Position numbers and translations under genes: made by a program. From the NCBI RefSeq assembly GCF_007004135.1, contig NZ_VJMG01000047.1, positions 1 to 64,000 of the forward strand: 64,000 bases of DNA, in the 5' to 3' direction. This document shows, piece after piece, positions 28,029-37,517 of this stretch; position 1 is the stretch's first letter; the number at the start of each line of letters is the position of its first letter. This DNA is from Affinirhizobium straminoryzae (lineage in GTDB: Bacteria; Pseudomonadota; Alphaproteobacteria; Rhizobiales; Rhizobiaceae). The notes beneath the pieces are model-generated. The model was not told the DNA's origin. It did no database searches and saw only the letters and a program-made list of their open reading frames with translations.

Positions 28029-28676
28029 ATGCAGAGCCTTGAAAGCGACACGACGCCGACCCGCCAGGAGAAGCAGCACCCGGGCCTTAAGCTTGCGCTG
28101 GAGATCGGGCCGCTGCTCGTCTTCTTCTTCGGCAATCTGCGCGGCGAGTGGCTGGTCCAGAAATTCCCCGCGCTCTCGGCGCTCGGCGGCCCGCTTCTGG
28201 TGGCGACCGGCCTGTTCATGGCGGCGACCGTGCTGTCGCTGGTCGTGTCCAAGATCGTGTTCCGCCATCTGCCGGTGATGCCCTTCGTCTCCGGCATCGT
28301 GGTGCTGATCTTCGGCGGCCTGTCGATCTGGCTGCAGGACGAGGTCTTCATCAAGATGAAGCCCACCATCGTCAACACGCTGTTCGGCGTGACGCTGCTC
28401 GTCGGCCTGGCGCTTGGCAAATCGCTGCTCGGCTATGTCTTCAACGCTGCCTTCCAGCTGACCGACGAGGGCTGGAAGAAGCTGACGCTACGCTGGGGCC
28501 TCTTCTTCCTGTTTCTCGCCGTGCTGAACGAAGTCGTCTGGCGCAATTTCTCCGATGCGGCCTGGGTGAACTTCAAGGTCTGGGGAACGATGCCGATCAC
28601 GATTGCCTTCACGCTGGCGCAAATGCCGCTGATCATGAAGCACTCGCTGGAGCAACCGTCCGAGGACGGCAAGTGA
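28029..28676 (+). CDS. yciB: septation protein A family (YciB) inner-membrane protein
   Basis: A 215-residue protein with five or six membrane helices. The family features are the early helix [12 protein letters not shown] and the [20 protein letters not shown] stretch between the last helices. YciB interacts with division and elongation proteins in E. coli and is linked to septation in Shigella. The length is about 30 residues above the E. coli protein, with the excess at the N-terminus. It follows ftsY by 56 bases and overlaps the DUF2585 gene at GTGA. Confidence 0.93.
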   Translation: MQSLESDTTPTRQEKQHPGLKLALEIGPLLVFFFGNLRGEWLVQKFPALSALGGPLLVATGLFMAATVLSLVVSKIVFRHLPVMPFVSGIVVLIFGGLSIWLQDEVFIKMKPTIVNTLFGVTLLVGLALGKSLLGYVFNAAFQLTDEGWKKLTLRWGLFFLFLAVLNEVVWRNFSDAAWVNFKVWGTMPITIAFTLAQMPLIMKHSLEQPSEDGK

Positions 28677-29257
28677 CGCTGGCGAAGGCTTCGCCTTCCC
28701 GCTCCCACGCCTTCTGGCTTTCGGTCGCCCTGATCCTTCTCACCGTCCAGATTGTCTCCGAACATCTGATGGGTCGGGTATGGATCTGCACCTGCGGTAC
28801 CATCAAACTGTTCGAGCCGGGCGTGAACACGCCGGGCAATTCACAGCACATGGCCGACTGGTACACGCCCTCGCACATCATCCATGGCTTCCTGTTCTAT
28901 GGCCTCGGCTGGCTGGTGCTGCGCAAGGCAGACCTTCCCAAACGGCTGGCGCTCGCCACCCTGATCGAGGCGGGCTGGGAGCTTCTGGAAAACTCGCCGA
29001 TCATCATCAACCGCTACCGCTCCGCCACCATGGCGATCGGCTACGAGGGCGACAGCATACTCAACTCGGCGATGGACACCCTCTTCATGGCGCTCGGCTT
29101 CCTGTGTGCGGCGCGCGCCCCGATCTGGCTGACGGTCGCCATCGCGCTTGCCTTCGAACTGCTGACCGGTCTTCTCATTCGCGACAACCTGACGCTTAAC
29201 GTGCTGATGCTGATCTGGCCGGTGGAGGCGATCAAGGCCTGGCAGGCAGGCGTGTAA
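28673..29257 (+). CDS. DUF2585 family membrane protein
   Basis: A 194-residue membrane protein with about five hydrophobic helices and the conserved [15 protein letters not shown] and [12 protein letters not shown] segments typical of the DUF2585 family found in alphaproteobacteria. Its function is unknown. The start GTG 28673 overlaps the yciB stop by four bases, so it belongs to the ftsY-yciB transcript. No other start in the frame gives such coupling. It ends 6 bases before the stop of the convergent higA gene. Confidence 0.88.
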   Translation: MTLAKASPSRSHAFWLSVALILLTVQIVSEHLMGRVWICTCGTIKLFEPGVNTPGNSQHMADWYTPSHIIHGFLFYGLGWLVLRKADLPKRLALATLIEAGWELLENSPIIINRYRSATMAIGYEGDSILNSAMDTLFMALGFLCAARAPIWLTVAIALAFELLTGLLIRDNLTLNVLMLIWPVEAIKAWQAGV

Positions 29258-29263
29258 CGCCCT

Positions 29264-29566
29264 TTACGCGGCTTCGCCGAGCTCTGGAATCTTCGCCAGT
29301 TCGCTACCGAGTTCGGCGCTCTGCTTCTTGAGATGGTAGTTTGACTGAAGGTTAAGCCAGAGTTCGGGCGTCGTCCGGAAGAATTTGGCAAGCCGCAGCG
29401 CCGTATCCGCGCTGATGCCGATCTTCTCCGCCACGATGCGCTCGATGCGCGTCCGCGGAACCCTCAACGTCTTGGCCAGCGCATAAGCGGACATGCCCAG
29501 GGGTTCGAGATACAGATCTCTCAAAATCTCGCCCGAATGAATGGCTGGCGCCTTACTGAGCGTCAT
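29264..29566 (-). CDS. higA: HigA-type antitoxin
   Basis: A 100-residue helix-turn-helix protein of the HigA family, which neutralises HigB mRNA interferase and represses its own operon. The HTH covers about residues 25-47 (SAYALAKTLRVPRTRIERI), preceded by the family HSGEIL motif. Start at 29566 has GGAGA seven bases before it; an upstream ATG would add eight residues. It lies 29 bases downstream of a higB gene interrupted by a stop codon, so it may now be an orphan antitoxin. Confidence 0.92.
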   Translation of the reverse strand: MTLSKAPAIHSGEILRDLYLEPLGMSAYALAKTLRVPRTRIERIVAEKIGISADTALRLAKFFRTTPELWLNLQSNYHLKKQSAELGSELAKIPELGEAA

Positions 29567-29595
29567 CTCGTATCTCCCACCTGTATGCACCGTCT

Positions 29596-29877
29596 TCAGT
29601 GGTCATCGACGATCTCGACCTCTTCCGCATCGCCGTCTTTCCAAATGAAACAGATCCGCCATTGAGCGTTGACGCGCACCGAATGCTGGCCTTCGCGGTC
29701 ACCCGATAGCTTTTCGAGGCGATTGCCAGGCGGGGACCGAAGATCCTCCAGAGATCATGCCGCATCGATGAGGGTCAACAACTGCTGTGCACGACGAACA
29801 AGCTCGGCTGGAAAACCCTTTCCAATGGTTCCTGCATCGACGGCTTCGGTTCTTTTATCCCGGAACGAACGGATCAT
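29596..29877 (-). pseudogene. higB: HigB-type toxin interrupted by one in-frame TGA
   Basis: Read from ATG 29875-29877 the frame gives a typical HigB/RelE start (MIRSFRDKRTEAVDAG) to residue 40, then TGA at 29755-29757. It continues in the same frame for 52 more codons with the family core (SPPGNRLEKLSGDREGQHSVRVN, split here by no indel) and ends IVDDH at 29598. All later conserved positions remain, so the nonsense change is the only visible defect. The toxin is probably inactive, unless the codon is read through or is a sequencing error. Confidence 0.85.
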
Positions 29878-29944
29878 TCGCCGCCTCCATTGTTCGTATC
29901 CCACAGTGATACGCAGAGGAAGACAAGGGAAAGCAGGCCGCGTC

Positions 29945-30550
29945 TCAGCTTGACGGTTTGGCCAGGGCCTTCGCGATCGCCGGCAGCAGATCCTGCGTCA
30001 CGCTGCGCTCGTCGAACGGGCCGACACGCTTGTAGAGAATGGTACCGTCGGTGCCGACCAGATAGCTTTCCGGAATACCGTAGACGCCCCAGTCGATCGC
30101 CGCCTTGCCGTTCGGATCGACGCCGATCGCCCGATAGGGATTGCCGAGTTCGCCGAGGAAACGCAGCGCATTGTCATTGCGGTCCTTGTAGTTGATGCCG
30201 ACGATGGTGAGGCGCGGATCGGTGGCCAGTTGCTTCAGCAGCGGATGCTCCTGCCGGCAGGGCACGCACCAGGAGGCAAACACGTTGACGAGCGTGAGCT
30301 TGCCGCGAATGGCGGCATCGGTCAGCGCCGGCGTCTCGGACCCCTCCAGTGGCGGCAGCGAAAGAGAGGGGGCGGGCTTGCCGATCAGCGCGGAGGGAAT
30401 GGCCGCGACATCCAGCCCGTTGACATCCTGGTCATAGAGCATCTTGCCGGCAATCGCGGCAAAGCCCGCAAACACCAGAAGCGGGATCAGCACCAGCACC
30501 CGGATCGCGCGACGGCGGGGAACGGCGTCCGGCTCGATCTCGCCGCTCAC
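29945..30550 (-). CDS. ccmG: cytochrome c biogenesis thiol:disulfide interchange protein CcmG/DsbE
   Basis: A 201-residue membrane-anchored periplasmic thioredoxin that keeps apocytochrome c haem-binding cysteines reduced. One N-terminal helix (about 16-34) precedes the thioredoxin fold; the active site is C95-V-P-C98, and the cis-proline loop GIPESYLV is present. The start is GTG 30550, overlapping the ccmD stop (GTGA). Last gene of the ccmABCDG operon on the minus strand; ccmE, ccmF, ccmH and ccmI are not in the window. Confidence 0.95.
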   Translation of the reverse strand: MSGEIEPDAVPRRRAIRVLVLIPLLVFAGFAAIAGKMLYDQDVNGLDVAAIPSALIGKPAPSLSLPPLEGSETPALTDAAIRGKLTLVNVFASWCVPCRQEHPLLKQLATDPRLTIVGINYKDRNDNALRFLGELGNPYRAIGVDPNGKAAIDWGVYGIPESYLVGTDGTILYKRVGPFDERSVTQDLLPAIAKALAKPSS

Positions 30551-30732
30551 GACGCCGTCTTTCCGGTCGATGCAGAGGCCGGAGCGGCAGAGCGGCGGCG
30601 CAGGCCGGCCGCCTCCAGTTCCGCCAGTTCCCGGCGACGGGCGCGACCATCGGCGACAGTCCAGATCACCAGGGCAAGGATCACGACGGCCGCAACGCCA
30701 TAGGAGGCCAGAACATAGAAGGCATGGGTCAT
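30547..30732 (-). CDS. ccmD: haem exporter protein CcmD
   Basis: A 61-residue single-helix protein: hydrophobic segment [20 protein letters not shown] near residues 7-26, then a basic, coiled-coil-like tail ([13 protein letters not shown]). CcmD stabilises the CcmABC-CcmE haem delivery complex. Position and size between ccmC (2 bases upstream) and ccmG (overlapping) identify it even though sequence conservation in the family is low. Confidence 0.92.
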   Translation of the reverse strand: MTHAFYVLASYGVAAVVILALVIWTVADGRARRRELAELEAAGLRRRSAAPASASTGKTAS

Positions 30733-30734
30733 GG

Positions 30735-31493
30735 TCAGTCTCCGCGGCCGGCGAGGCGGGCCGCCATGCGCCGCTGCGTTGCCACCCGGCGACGCCAGAT
30801 CTCGTTGCGGATCGCCATGATGTGGAGGGTGAAGAAGAGTAGCGTGAAAGCCAGCGCCATCACGATCAGCGGGCGCAGGAATTCCGCATCGATGGTCGGG
30901 CCGCCCATACGGATCACGCTTGCCGGCTGGTGCAGCGTGTTCCACCAGTCGACCGAGAACTTGATGATGGGAATATTGACGAAGCCGACGAGGATCAGCA
31001 CCGCCGAGACGCGGGCGGCGCGCGACGGATCGTCCATGGCGCGGTTGAGCGCGATCAGGCCGAGATACATCAGGAACAGGATGAAGACGGAGGTCAACCG
31101 CGCATCCCATACCCACCAGGTGCCCCACATCGGCTTGCCCCACAGCGAGCCGGTCACCAATGCCACCAGCGTGAAGGCAGCCCCCAGCGGCGCGGCAGCC
31201 TTGTGGCTGACATCGGCCAGCGGATGGCGCCAGACCAGCGTGCCGAGCGCCGAGAGCGCCATCACCGAATAGCACATCATCGACAGCCAGGCGGCCGGCA
31301 CATGGATATACATGATGCGCACCGTATCGCCCTGCTGGTAGTCTCCCTCCGTGGTGAAGGCGAGTGTGAGGCCAAGCGCGAACAGCAGGCAACAGAGGCC
31401 GGCAAGCCAGGGCAGCACGCGTTCGGCGATCGCCAGGAAGCGCGTCGGGTTGGCGAGGTCGCTGAATTTGCGGATGGCAAGGCTTTCGGTCAT
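30735..31493 (-). CDS. ccmC: haem exporter/lyase protein CcmC
   Basis: A 252-residue, six-helix inner-membrane protein that loads haem on to CcmE. The tryptophan-rich haem-handling motif [13 protein letters not shown] starts at residue 123. Periplasmic haem ligand histidines fit His64 (MYIHVP) and a later His. The gene follows ccmB by 44 bases and precedes ccmD by 2, in the standard system I order. Confidence 0.97.
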   Translation of the reverse strand: MTESLAIRKFSDLANPTRFLAIAERVLPWLAGLCCLLFALGLTLAFTTEGDYQQGDTVRIMYIHVPAAWLSMMCYSVMALSALGTLVWRHPLADVSHKAAAPLGAAFTLVALVTGSLWGKPMWGTWWVWDARLTSVFILFLMYLGLIALNRAMDDPSRAARVSAVLILVGFVNIPIIKFSVDWWNTLHQPASVIRMGGPTIDAEFLRPLIVMALAFTLLFFTLHIMAIRNEIWRRRVATQRRMAARLAGRGD

Positions 31494-31537
31494 GGCGTCC
31501 TTCTAAATCACGGCCGGTGGCCTGCACTTGATCCTAG

Positions 31538-32197
31538 TCAATCCCCGGCATTGCGCAACGCCAGGGCGGCACCTGCCGGCCCCAGCACGGCAAAAAACAT
31601 CGTGATGGCCGTCAGGATCAGGAATGGCGGTAAAAAGGGCGCCGGATCCTCCACGGCCGCATAGGCCGCGCTGACCCCGAAGATCAGCACCGGAATGCAG
31701 AGCGGCAACACGAGGATGGAGACGAGCAGCCCGCCGCGCGGCAGCGTGACGGAGACCGCTGCCCCCACCGCGCCGATGAAGGTGAGCGCCGGCGAACCGA
31801 CCAGCAGCGTCAGCATCACCGCACCGATCGCCACCTCGCTCATGTTCATGAACAGGCCGAGCAGCGGCGAGGCAATCACCAGCGGCAGCACGTTGGCGAG
31901 CCAGTGGGCAAGGCACTTGACCAGCACCGTCAGCACCAGCGGATGCTCCTGCATCAGCAGAAGATCGAGCGAGCCGTCGTCGCGGTCGGCCTGGAACATC
32001 CGGTCGAGGCCGAGCAATGCGGCCAGCAGGGCGCCGATCCAGACGATCGCCGGGCCGATGCGCGACAAGAGATTGAGATCCGGCCCGACACCAAAGGGAA
32101 TGACGGCCACAACGGTCATGAAGAACAGGATGCCGATCAACGCACCGCCGCCGGCCCGGATCGACAGTTTCAGATCGCGAAGCAGAAGGGCGGTCAT
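31538..32197 (-). CDS. ccmB: haem exporter permease CcmB
   Basis: A 219-residue membrane protein with six hydrophobic helices, the permease subunit of the CcmABCD complex that releases holo-CcmE. Conserved motifs include the FQADRDDGSLDLLL stretch near the second helix. Its ATG overlaps the ccmA stop by four bases (32194-32197), indicating coupling. Confidence 0.96.
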   Translation of the reverse strand: MTALLLRDLKLSIRAGGGALIGILFFMTVVAVIPFGVGPDLNLLSRIGPAIVWIGALLAALLGLDRMFQADRDDGSLDLLLMQEHPLVLTVLVKCLAHWLANVLPLVIASPLLGLFMNMSEVAIGAVMLTLLVGSPALTFIGAVGAAVSVTLPRGGLLVSILVLPLCIPVLIFGVSAAYAAVEDPAPFLPPFLILTAITMFFAVLGPAGAALALRNAGD

Positions 32198-32844
32198 GCG
32201 AAGTCCTCCCCCGTTTCCGCATATTGAAACCCCTTCATCTCCAGCCGGTGGGCAGCGACGAGATCCAGCGGCTGGTGGGTGGCCGCGACGACCAGTCCGC
32301 CCCGACCCAGATGATCGCGAATCAGGCGGGCAAACAGCGCCTCCGCCGCGACATCCAGCGCAGCCGTCGGCTCATCCAGCAGCCAGACCGGGCGATGGGC
32401 GACCAGCAGCTTGGCAAAGGCCATGCGCCGTTGCTGGCCGGCCGAGAGATAGCCGAAGGGCAGATGCAGGATGGCTTCCAGTTCCACCGCCGCCGCCGCC
32501 TCGCCGATGGAAAGGCCGGTGCCGCCCGGCCTGTCGCAGAGGAAGGCGCGCCAGAAGCCGAGATTTTCCGCAACCGAAAGCTCCGGTTTCATGGCATTGC
32601 GATGCCCGAGATAGTGGCAGACTTCCCGCACCGGAAGCCCGGTTTCCGCCGGTTCTGCCTGCCAGAAAACACGGCCAGACGCGGGGCGCATCAGGCCCGC
32701 GACCACCTTCAGAAGCGTCGATTTTCCAGAGCCGTTGGGGCCGGTCAGAAGGAGCGCCTCTCCCGCCGTTAAGTTGAAGGAAATATTCGAGAAAATCAGG
32801 TCCTCGCCGCGATGCGCCGAGAGGTTTTCGGCGTTGAGCCGCAT
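32194..32844 (-). CDS. ccmA: haem exporter ATP-binding protein CcmA
   Basis: A 216-residue ATPase. Walker A GPNGSGKST is at 35-43, signature LSAGQ at 133-137 and Walker B VWLLDEP at 153-159, and the family TGLSIGEAA insert is visible. It drives release of holo-CcmE. Start M at 32844 (AGAGG upstream) is preferred; another in-frame ATG 17 codons upstream gives residues unlike the family. First gene of the ccm operon, divergent from acnA with a 264-bp shared regulatory region. Confidence 0.95.
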   Translation of the reverse strand: MRLNAENLSAHRGEDLIFSNISFNLTAGEALLLTGPNGSGKSTLLKVVAGLMRPASGRVFWQAEPAETGLPVREVCHYLGHRNAMKPELSVAENLGFWRAFLCDRPGGTGLSIGEAAAAVELEAILHLPFGYLSAGQQRRMAFAKLLVAHRPVWLLDEPTAALDVAAEALFARLIRDHLGRGGLVVAATHQPLDLVAAHRLEMKGFQYAETGEDFA

Positions 32845-32923
32845 GATTTGAGCCTCTGGTATCCCGGCGGAACGCACTGCAAAAAAATCTCGCAATCTGC
32901 CCCTTCACCGTCTGGAACACTTC

Positions 32924-32937
32924 TTAGAAATTATCTA
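32924..32937. promoter_or_regulatory. possible iron-response (ICE-like) element between ccmA and acnA
   Basis: TTAGA and TCTA arms around AATTA form an imperfect inverted repeat in an AT-rich patch of the ccmA-acnA divergent region. Rhizobial Irr binds ICE boxes of the form TTTAGAA...TTCTAAA, and aconitase and haem genes are known targets in relatives. The match here is partial, so the call is weak. Confidence 0.25.
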
Positions 32938-33108
32938 TAAGCTTCGCAACCACGCCAGCGGCCGGCGTGATTTTCACTTTGCGCCGGACCTGAAGAAATT
33001 TCTTCTCGTGCGGACAGCGGAAATGGTCGCACCCGCATCCTGATGTGCATGTAGTGCATAGGCGTCCGCACGCGCGTGTTGGCTCTTGATATCAGCGGGG
33101 TTGTTTCC

Positions 33109-35805
33109 GTGACCAAATCTCTCGACAGCTTTCATTGCCGGTCGGTCCTGACCGTCGGCGGCAAGGACTACGTTTATTACAGCCTGCCGAAGGCGGAGGC
33201 CAATGGCCTTCCCGGCGTCTCCAAGCTGCCCTTCTCCATGAAGGTCCTGCTGGAAAACCTGCTGCGTTTCGAAGACGGCAAGTCCGTCACCAAGGAGCAG
33301 ATCCTTTCGGTCGCCGAATGGCTGAACAACAAGGGCAAGGTCGAGAACGAAATCGCCTATCGTCCGGCGCGTGTTCTGATGCAGGACTTCACCGGCGTTC
33401 CGGCGGTGGTCGATCTCGCTGCCATGCGTGACGGCATCAAGTCGCTCGGTGGCGACCCGGAAAAGATCAACCCGCTGGTGCCCGTCGATCTCGTGATCGA
33501 CCACTCGGTCATCGTCGACGAATTCGGCAACCCGAACGCCTTTGCCCGCAACGTGGAGCTGGAATACCAGCGCAACGGCGAGCGCTACCGCTTCCTGAAG
33601 TGGGGCCAGCAGGCCTTCAAGAACTTCCGCGTCGTCCCGCCCGGCACCGGCATCTGTCACCAGGTGAACTTCGAATATCTCGGCCAGACGGTCTGGACGA
33701 AGGACGAAGACGGCGAAACCATCGCCTATCCCGATACCTGCGTCGGCACCGATTCCCACACCACGATGATCAACGGTCTCGGCGTTCTCGGCTGGGGCGT
33801 GGGTGGTATCGAAGCGGAAGCCGCCATGCTTGGCCAGCCGGTCTCCATGCTGCTGCCGGAAGTCATCGGCTTCAAGCTGACCGGCACGCTGAAGGAAGGC
33901 GTCACCGCGACCGACCTCGTGCTGACCGTCGTGCAGATGCTGCGCAAGAAGGGTGTGGTTTCCAAGTTCGTCGAATTCTTCGGCACGGGTCTCGACACCC
34001 TGCCGGTTGCCGACCGTGCCACCATCGGCAACATGGGGCCGGAATACGGCGCGACCTGCGGCTTCTTCCCGGTCGATTCCGCCACCGTCGGCTACCTCGA
34101 CATGTCCGGCCGCACCAAGGACCGTATCGCCCTCGTCGAAGCCTATTCCAAGGCGCAGGGCATGTGGCGCGAAGGTGACGGTTCCGACCTCGTCTTCACC
34201 GATACGCTGGAACTCGATCTCGGCGACGTCGTGCCGTCCATGGCCGGCCCGAAGCGTCCGGAAGGCCGCCTGGCCCTCGAAACCATTGCCCCGAACTTCG
34301 CAACCGCCCTCGAAGGCGATTACAAGAAGCCGGGCCAGCTCGATCAGCGCTGGGCTGTCGAAGGCACGGATTTCGATCTCGGCCATGGCGACGTGGCGAT
34401 TGCCGCCATCACGTCGTGCACCAACACGTCCAACCCGAGCGTTCTGATCGCGGCCGGCCTTCTCGCCCGCAATGCCGTCGCCAAGGGTCTGAAGTCGAAG
34501 CCCTGGGTCAAGACCTCGCTGGCACCGGGATCGCAGGTCGTTGGCGAATACCTCGAAAAGTCCGGCCTGCAGAAGGAACTCGACGCGCTCGGCTTCAACC
34601 TGGTCGGCTTCGGCTGCACCACCTGCATCGGCAATTCCGGTCCGCTTCCGGCGCCGATTTCGAAGACGATCAACGACAAGGGCATCATTGCCGCCGGCGT
34701 TCTCTCCGGTAACCGCAACTTCGAAGGCCGCATCTCGCCGGACGTTCAGGCGAACTATCTGGCGTCCCCGCCGCTCGTCGTCGCCTACGCTCTCGCCGGC
34801 ACGGTCCAGAAGGACCTGACCAGCGAACCGCTCGGCGAAGACCGTGATGGCAACCCCGTCTACCTGAAGGACATCTGGCCAACCTCTGCCGAAGTGCAGG
34901 AGTTCATCCAGAAGTACGTCACCCGCGAACTGTTCGAAACCAAGTATGCCGACGTCTTCAAGGGCGACGCCAACTGGCAGGCCGTGCAGGTTCCGGAAGG
35001 CCAGACCTATGCCTGGGACGACAAGTCGACCTACGTGCAGAACCCGCCCTACTTCGTCGGCATGCCGAAGAAGGCCGGCGTCGGCACCGACAACATCGTC
35101 AACGCCCGCGTGCTCGGCCTGTTCGGCGACAAGATCACCACCGACCACATTTCTCCGGCCGGTTCGATCAAGGCACAGTCTCCGGCCGGTGCATACCTGA
35201 TCGGCAATGGCGTGTCCGTTGCGGACTTCAACCAGTACGGCACGCGCCGCGGCAACCATGAAGTGATGATGCGCGGCACCTTTGCCAACATCCGCATCCG
35301 CAACTTCATGCTCGGCCCGAACGGCAAGGAAGGCGGCTACACCGTCCACTATCCGTCCAAGGAAGAGATGTCGATCTATGACGCCGCCATGAAGTACAAG
35401 GCCGAGGGCGTTCCGCTCGTCATCTTCGCCGGCGTCGAATATGGCAACGGCTCCTCGCGTGACTGGGCTGCCAAGGGCACCAACCTGCTCGGCGTGCGCG
35501 CCGTGATCGCCCAGTCCTTCGAGCGCATTCACCGCTCGAACCTGGTCGGCATGGGCGTCATCCCCTTCGTCTTCGAAGAGGGCACCAACTGGCAGAGCCT
35601 GGACCTGAAGGGCGACGAGACCGTCACCATCGAAGGCCTCGATGGCGAGATCAAGCCGCGCGAATGGAAGATCGCCAAGATCACCTATGCCGACGGCACG
35701 GTGAAGGAGATCAAGATCCTGTGCCGCATCGACACGCTGGATGAGGTCATCTACGTCAACAATGGCGGTATTCTTCAGACGGTTCTGCGCGACCTCGCTG
35801 CCTGA
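33109..35805 (+). CDS. acnA: aconitate hydratase A
   Basis: An 898-residue TCA-cycle enzyme that isomerises citrate to isocitrate. The [4Fe-4S] ligands are C437 (SCTNTSNP) and C503/C506 (GCTTCIGNSG). The C-terminal swivel domain includes SSRDWAAKG. I start it at GTG 33109 (V-T-K-S-L-D-S-F), matching the usual rhizobial N-terminus; GTG 33076 is an in-frame alternative adding 11 residues. It is divergent from ccmA and followed by a very strong terminator. Confidence 0.97.
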   Translation: MTKSLDSFHCRSVLTVGGKDYVYYSLPKAEANGLPGVSKLPFSMKVLLENLLRFEDGKSVTKEQILSVAEWLNNKGKVENEIAYRPARVLMQDFTGVPAVVDLAAMRDGIKSLGGDPEKINPLVPVDLVIDHSVIVDEFGNPNAFARNVELEYQRNGERYRFLKWGQQAFKNFRVVPPGTGICHQVNFEYLGQTVWTKDEDGETIAYPDTCVGTDSHTTMINGLGVLGWGVGGIEAEAAMLGQPVSMLLPEVIGFKLTGTLKEGVTATDLVLTVVQMLRKKGVVSKFVEFFGTGLDTLPVADRATIGNMGPEYGATCGFFPVDSATVGYLDMSGRTKDRIALVEAYSKAQGMWREGDGSDLVFTDTLELDLGDVVPSMAGPKRPEGRLALETIAPNFATALEGDYKKPGQLDQRWAVEGTDFDLGHGDVAIAAITSCTNTSNPSVLIAAGLLARNAVAKGLKSKPWVKTSLAPGSQVVGEYLEKSGLQKELDALGFNLVGFGCTTCIGNSGPLPAPISKTINDKGIIAAGVLSGNRNFEGRISPDVQANYLASPPLVVAYALAGTVQKDLTSEPLGEDRDGNPVYLKDIWPTSAEVQEFIQKYVTRELFETKYADVFKGDANWQAVQVPEGQTYAWDDKSTYVQNPPYFVGMPKKAGVGTDNIVNARVLGLFGDKITTDHISPAGSIKAQSPAGAYLIGNGVSVADFNQYGTRRGNHEVMMRGTFANIRIRNFMLGPNGKEGGYTVHYPSKEEMSIYDAAMKYKAEGVPLVIFAGVEYGNGSSRDWAAKGTNLLGVRAVIAQSFERIHRSNLVGMGVIPFVFEEGTNWQSLDLKGDETVTIEGLDGEIKPREWKIAKITYADGTVKEIKILCRIDTLDEVIYVNNGGILQTVLRDLAA

Positions 35806-35826
35806 TCGCACGCAGAACGCATCGAT

Positions 35827-35858
35827 TGCCGCCGGACACCTTGTCCGGCGGCATTTTT
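35827..35858 (+). terminator. intrinsic terminator of acnA
   Basis: A perfect 12-bp stem (35827-35838 with 35842-35853) around a CCT loop, followed by TTTTT, 22 bases after the acnA stop. Confidence 0.95.
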
Positions 35859-35996
35859 ATGAGCAAGTTTCTCTGTCCTTCGTGTCTCACCCCCTTGTGA
35901 CTTCCGCTTGATGGAGGTCACAGGTTAGGTTTCCCGCCACACAAAGATGATCCGCAGCAACAAAGACAAGACATGCTCCTCCAGAAGGCGAGACCG

Positions 35997-36752
35997 ATGA
36001 TGCTCACACGCTCTGCCGCGCTGCTGCTGGCAGTCGGGCTCTATGCCGCGCCGGCACTGGCCGGCGAGATGCAGACGCCACCGAAGGGGGTGGTGGAACT
36101 GTTCACCTCGCAGGGCTGCGCCTCGTGTCCGCCAGCCGATGCCGCGCTGAAGACGCTGGTGGAGCAGGGCGATGTGGTGGCGCTGTCCTATCACGTCGAT
36201 TACTGGAACTATCTCGGCTGGACGGACACGCTGAGTTCGAAGGACAATACCGAACGTCAGTATGGCTATGCCCATTCCATGGGTCGCAGCGGAGTCTATA
36301 CGCCGCAGGCGATCATCAACGGGCGCGACCACCTGAAGGGCACCGATGTGTCCGCAATCAACGGCAAGATCGACAGCCTGACGGCTGCCGGCCAGGGGCT
36401 GACGGTGCCGGTGAAGGCCCGGATGAACAATGACGAGATGGAGATCAGCATCGGCGAAGGCCAGGGCCGCGCCGATATCGTCGTCGCCTATTTCACCAAG
36501 CAGCAGCAGGTCGATGTGGCGCGTGGTGACAATGGCGGTCGCCAGATCGAATACTGGCACAGCGTCTACGATGTGCAGACCGTCGGCATGTGGGAAGGCA
36601 AGGCAATGACCATCACGCTGCCTGCAAAGACCATGGGCCGCTCCAAGAAGGATGGCTGCGCCATCCTGCTGCAGTCGTCGACCGCCAAGGGCGAACCCTC
36701 GGCAATCTATGGCGCGACGCTGGTGATGGCAGGCCGCAAACGCAGCAACTGA
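35997..36752 (+). CDS. DUF1223 family secreted thioredoxin-like protein
   Basis: A 251-residue protein with a clear signal peptide (MMLTRSAALLLAVGLYAAPA, cleavage near ALAG). The mature start VELFTSQGCASCPPAD carries a CxxC pair in a thioredoxin-like context, the hallmark of DUF1223. Its role is not established, though a periplasmic redox function is plausible. AAGGCGAG precedes the ATG at 35997; an upstream in-frame ATG at 35973 would add eight residues before the signal peptide. Confidence 0.9.
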   Translation: MMLTRSAALLLAVGLYAAPALAGEMQTPPKGVVELFTSQGCASCPPADAALKTLVEQGDVVALSYHVDYWNYLGWTDTLSSKDNTERQYGYAHSMGRSGVYTPQAIINGRDHLKGTDVSAINGKIDSLTAAGQGLTVPVKARMNNDEMEISIGEGQGRADIVVAYFTKQQQVDVARGDNGGRQIEYWHSVYDVQTVGMWEGKAMTITLPAKTMGRSKKDGCAILLQSSTAKGEPSAIYGATLVMAGRKRSN

Positions 36753-37059
36753 CGGCAGAGAAAGTCCGGCCGGAAGGGTTGGGGGCTGGGGGTAAGGTCA
36801 ACGCTCCCGACCGGACCAATGGCGCCTCGCGCCAACCGTCGCTGCGAAATCTGCCGGTCGATTCCGGCACTCTTTTGACCAAAATCAGGCGGAAAGCGGT
36901 TCATGTCCCGGCATGGTCGGCTGCCGGATCAGCCCTCGCGGGCGGTGGTCCGTGCGGGAACCGCCGATCTGCCGACGGGTTTCAGCCCGTGTCCGGCTTG
37001 CATTTTCCGCAGGCTGAGGCACACTGTCATTCATCTGTTACATGGCGTTGGGAGCCTTG
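36753..37059 (+). other. 307-bp intergenic region, no gene recognised
   Basis: No frame with family similarity is seen. Short hairpins are present, for example ACGGG/CCCGT near 36976-36991, but none has a T run. The right end must hold the promoter and GGGAG ribosome site of the DUF2794 gene. Confidence 0.5.
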
Positions 37060-37443
37060 ATGACCGATCAGTCCGATTTGCCGGGTGGTTTTGCCGAGGG
37101 CGCTTCCGTCGTCGATCTCAACCAGTACCGCAAGGCAGCCGATCCTGCCCCCGTTACCTTTCACCGCCGCGAGCTCGACCAGATCCTGTGGATCTATGGC
37201 CGCATGGTGGGCGAAGGCGAGTGGAAGGACTATGCCATCGACCATCTGCGTGACAAGGCGGTGTTTTCCGTCTTCAAGCGCTCCGGCGAAATGCCGCTCT
37301 ACCGCATCGAGAAGAACCCGAAGCTCGCCGCCAAGCAGGGCGCCTACAGCGTGGTCAACACGCATGGCATGATCCTGAAGCGCGGCCACGAGCTTGCCCA
37401 GGTGCTGAAGGTGTTCGACAAGGTTCTGAAACTGGTCGAGTGA
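37060..37443 (+). CDS. DUF2794 family protein
   Basis: A 127-residue soluble protein matching DUF2794, a small alphaproteobacterial family of unknown function. The core runs FHRRELDQILWIYGRMV, then EWKDYAIDHLRDKAVFSVFKR in separate blocks, ending with a lysine-rich helix. ATG 37060 has GGGAG six bases upstream and is preferred over ATG 37042. It stands alone between the DUF1223 gene and a convergent GNAT gene. Confidence 0.9.
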   Translation: MTDQSDLPGGFAEGASVVDLNQYRKAADPAPVTFHRRELDQILWIYGRMVGEGEWKDYAIDHLRDKAVFSVFKRSGEMPLYRIEKNPKLAAKQGAYSVVNTHGMILKRGHELAQVLKVFDKVLKLVE

Positions 37444-37517
37444 TCGCCTGAGCGACAGATCCGGCACCGCCACGGTGAGGGCCGTGACATCGACCACCAA
37501 CGTCGGTTGCGGCAAAA

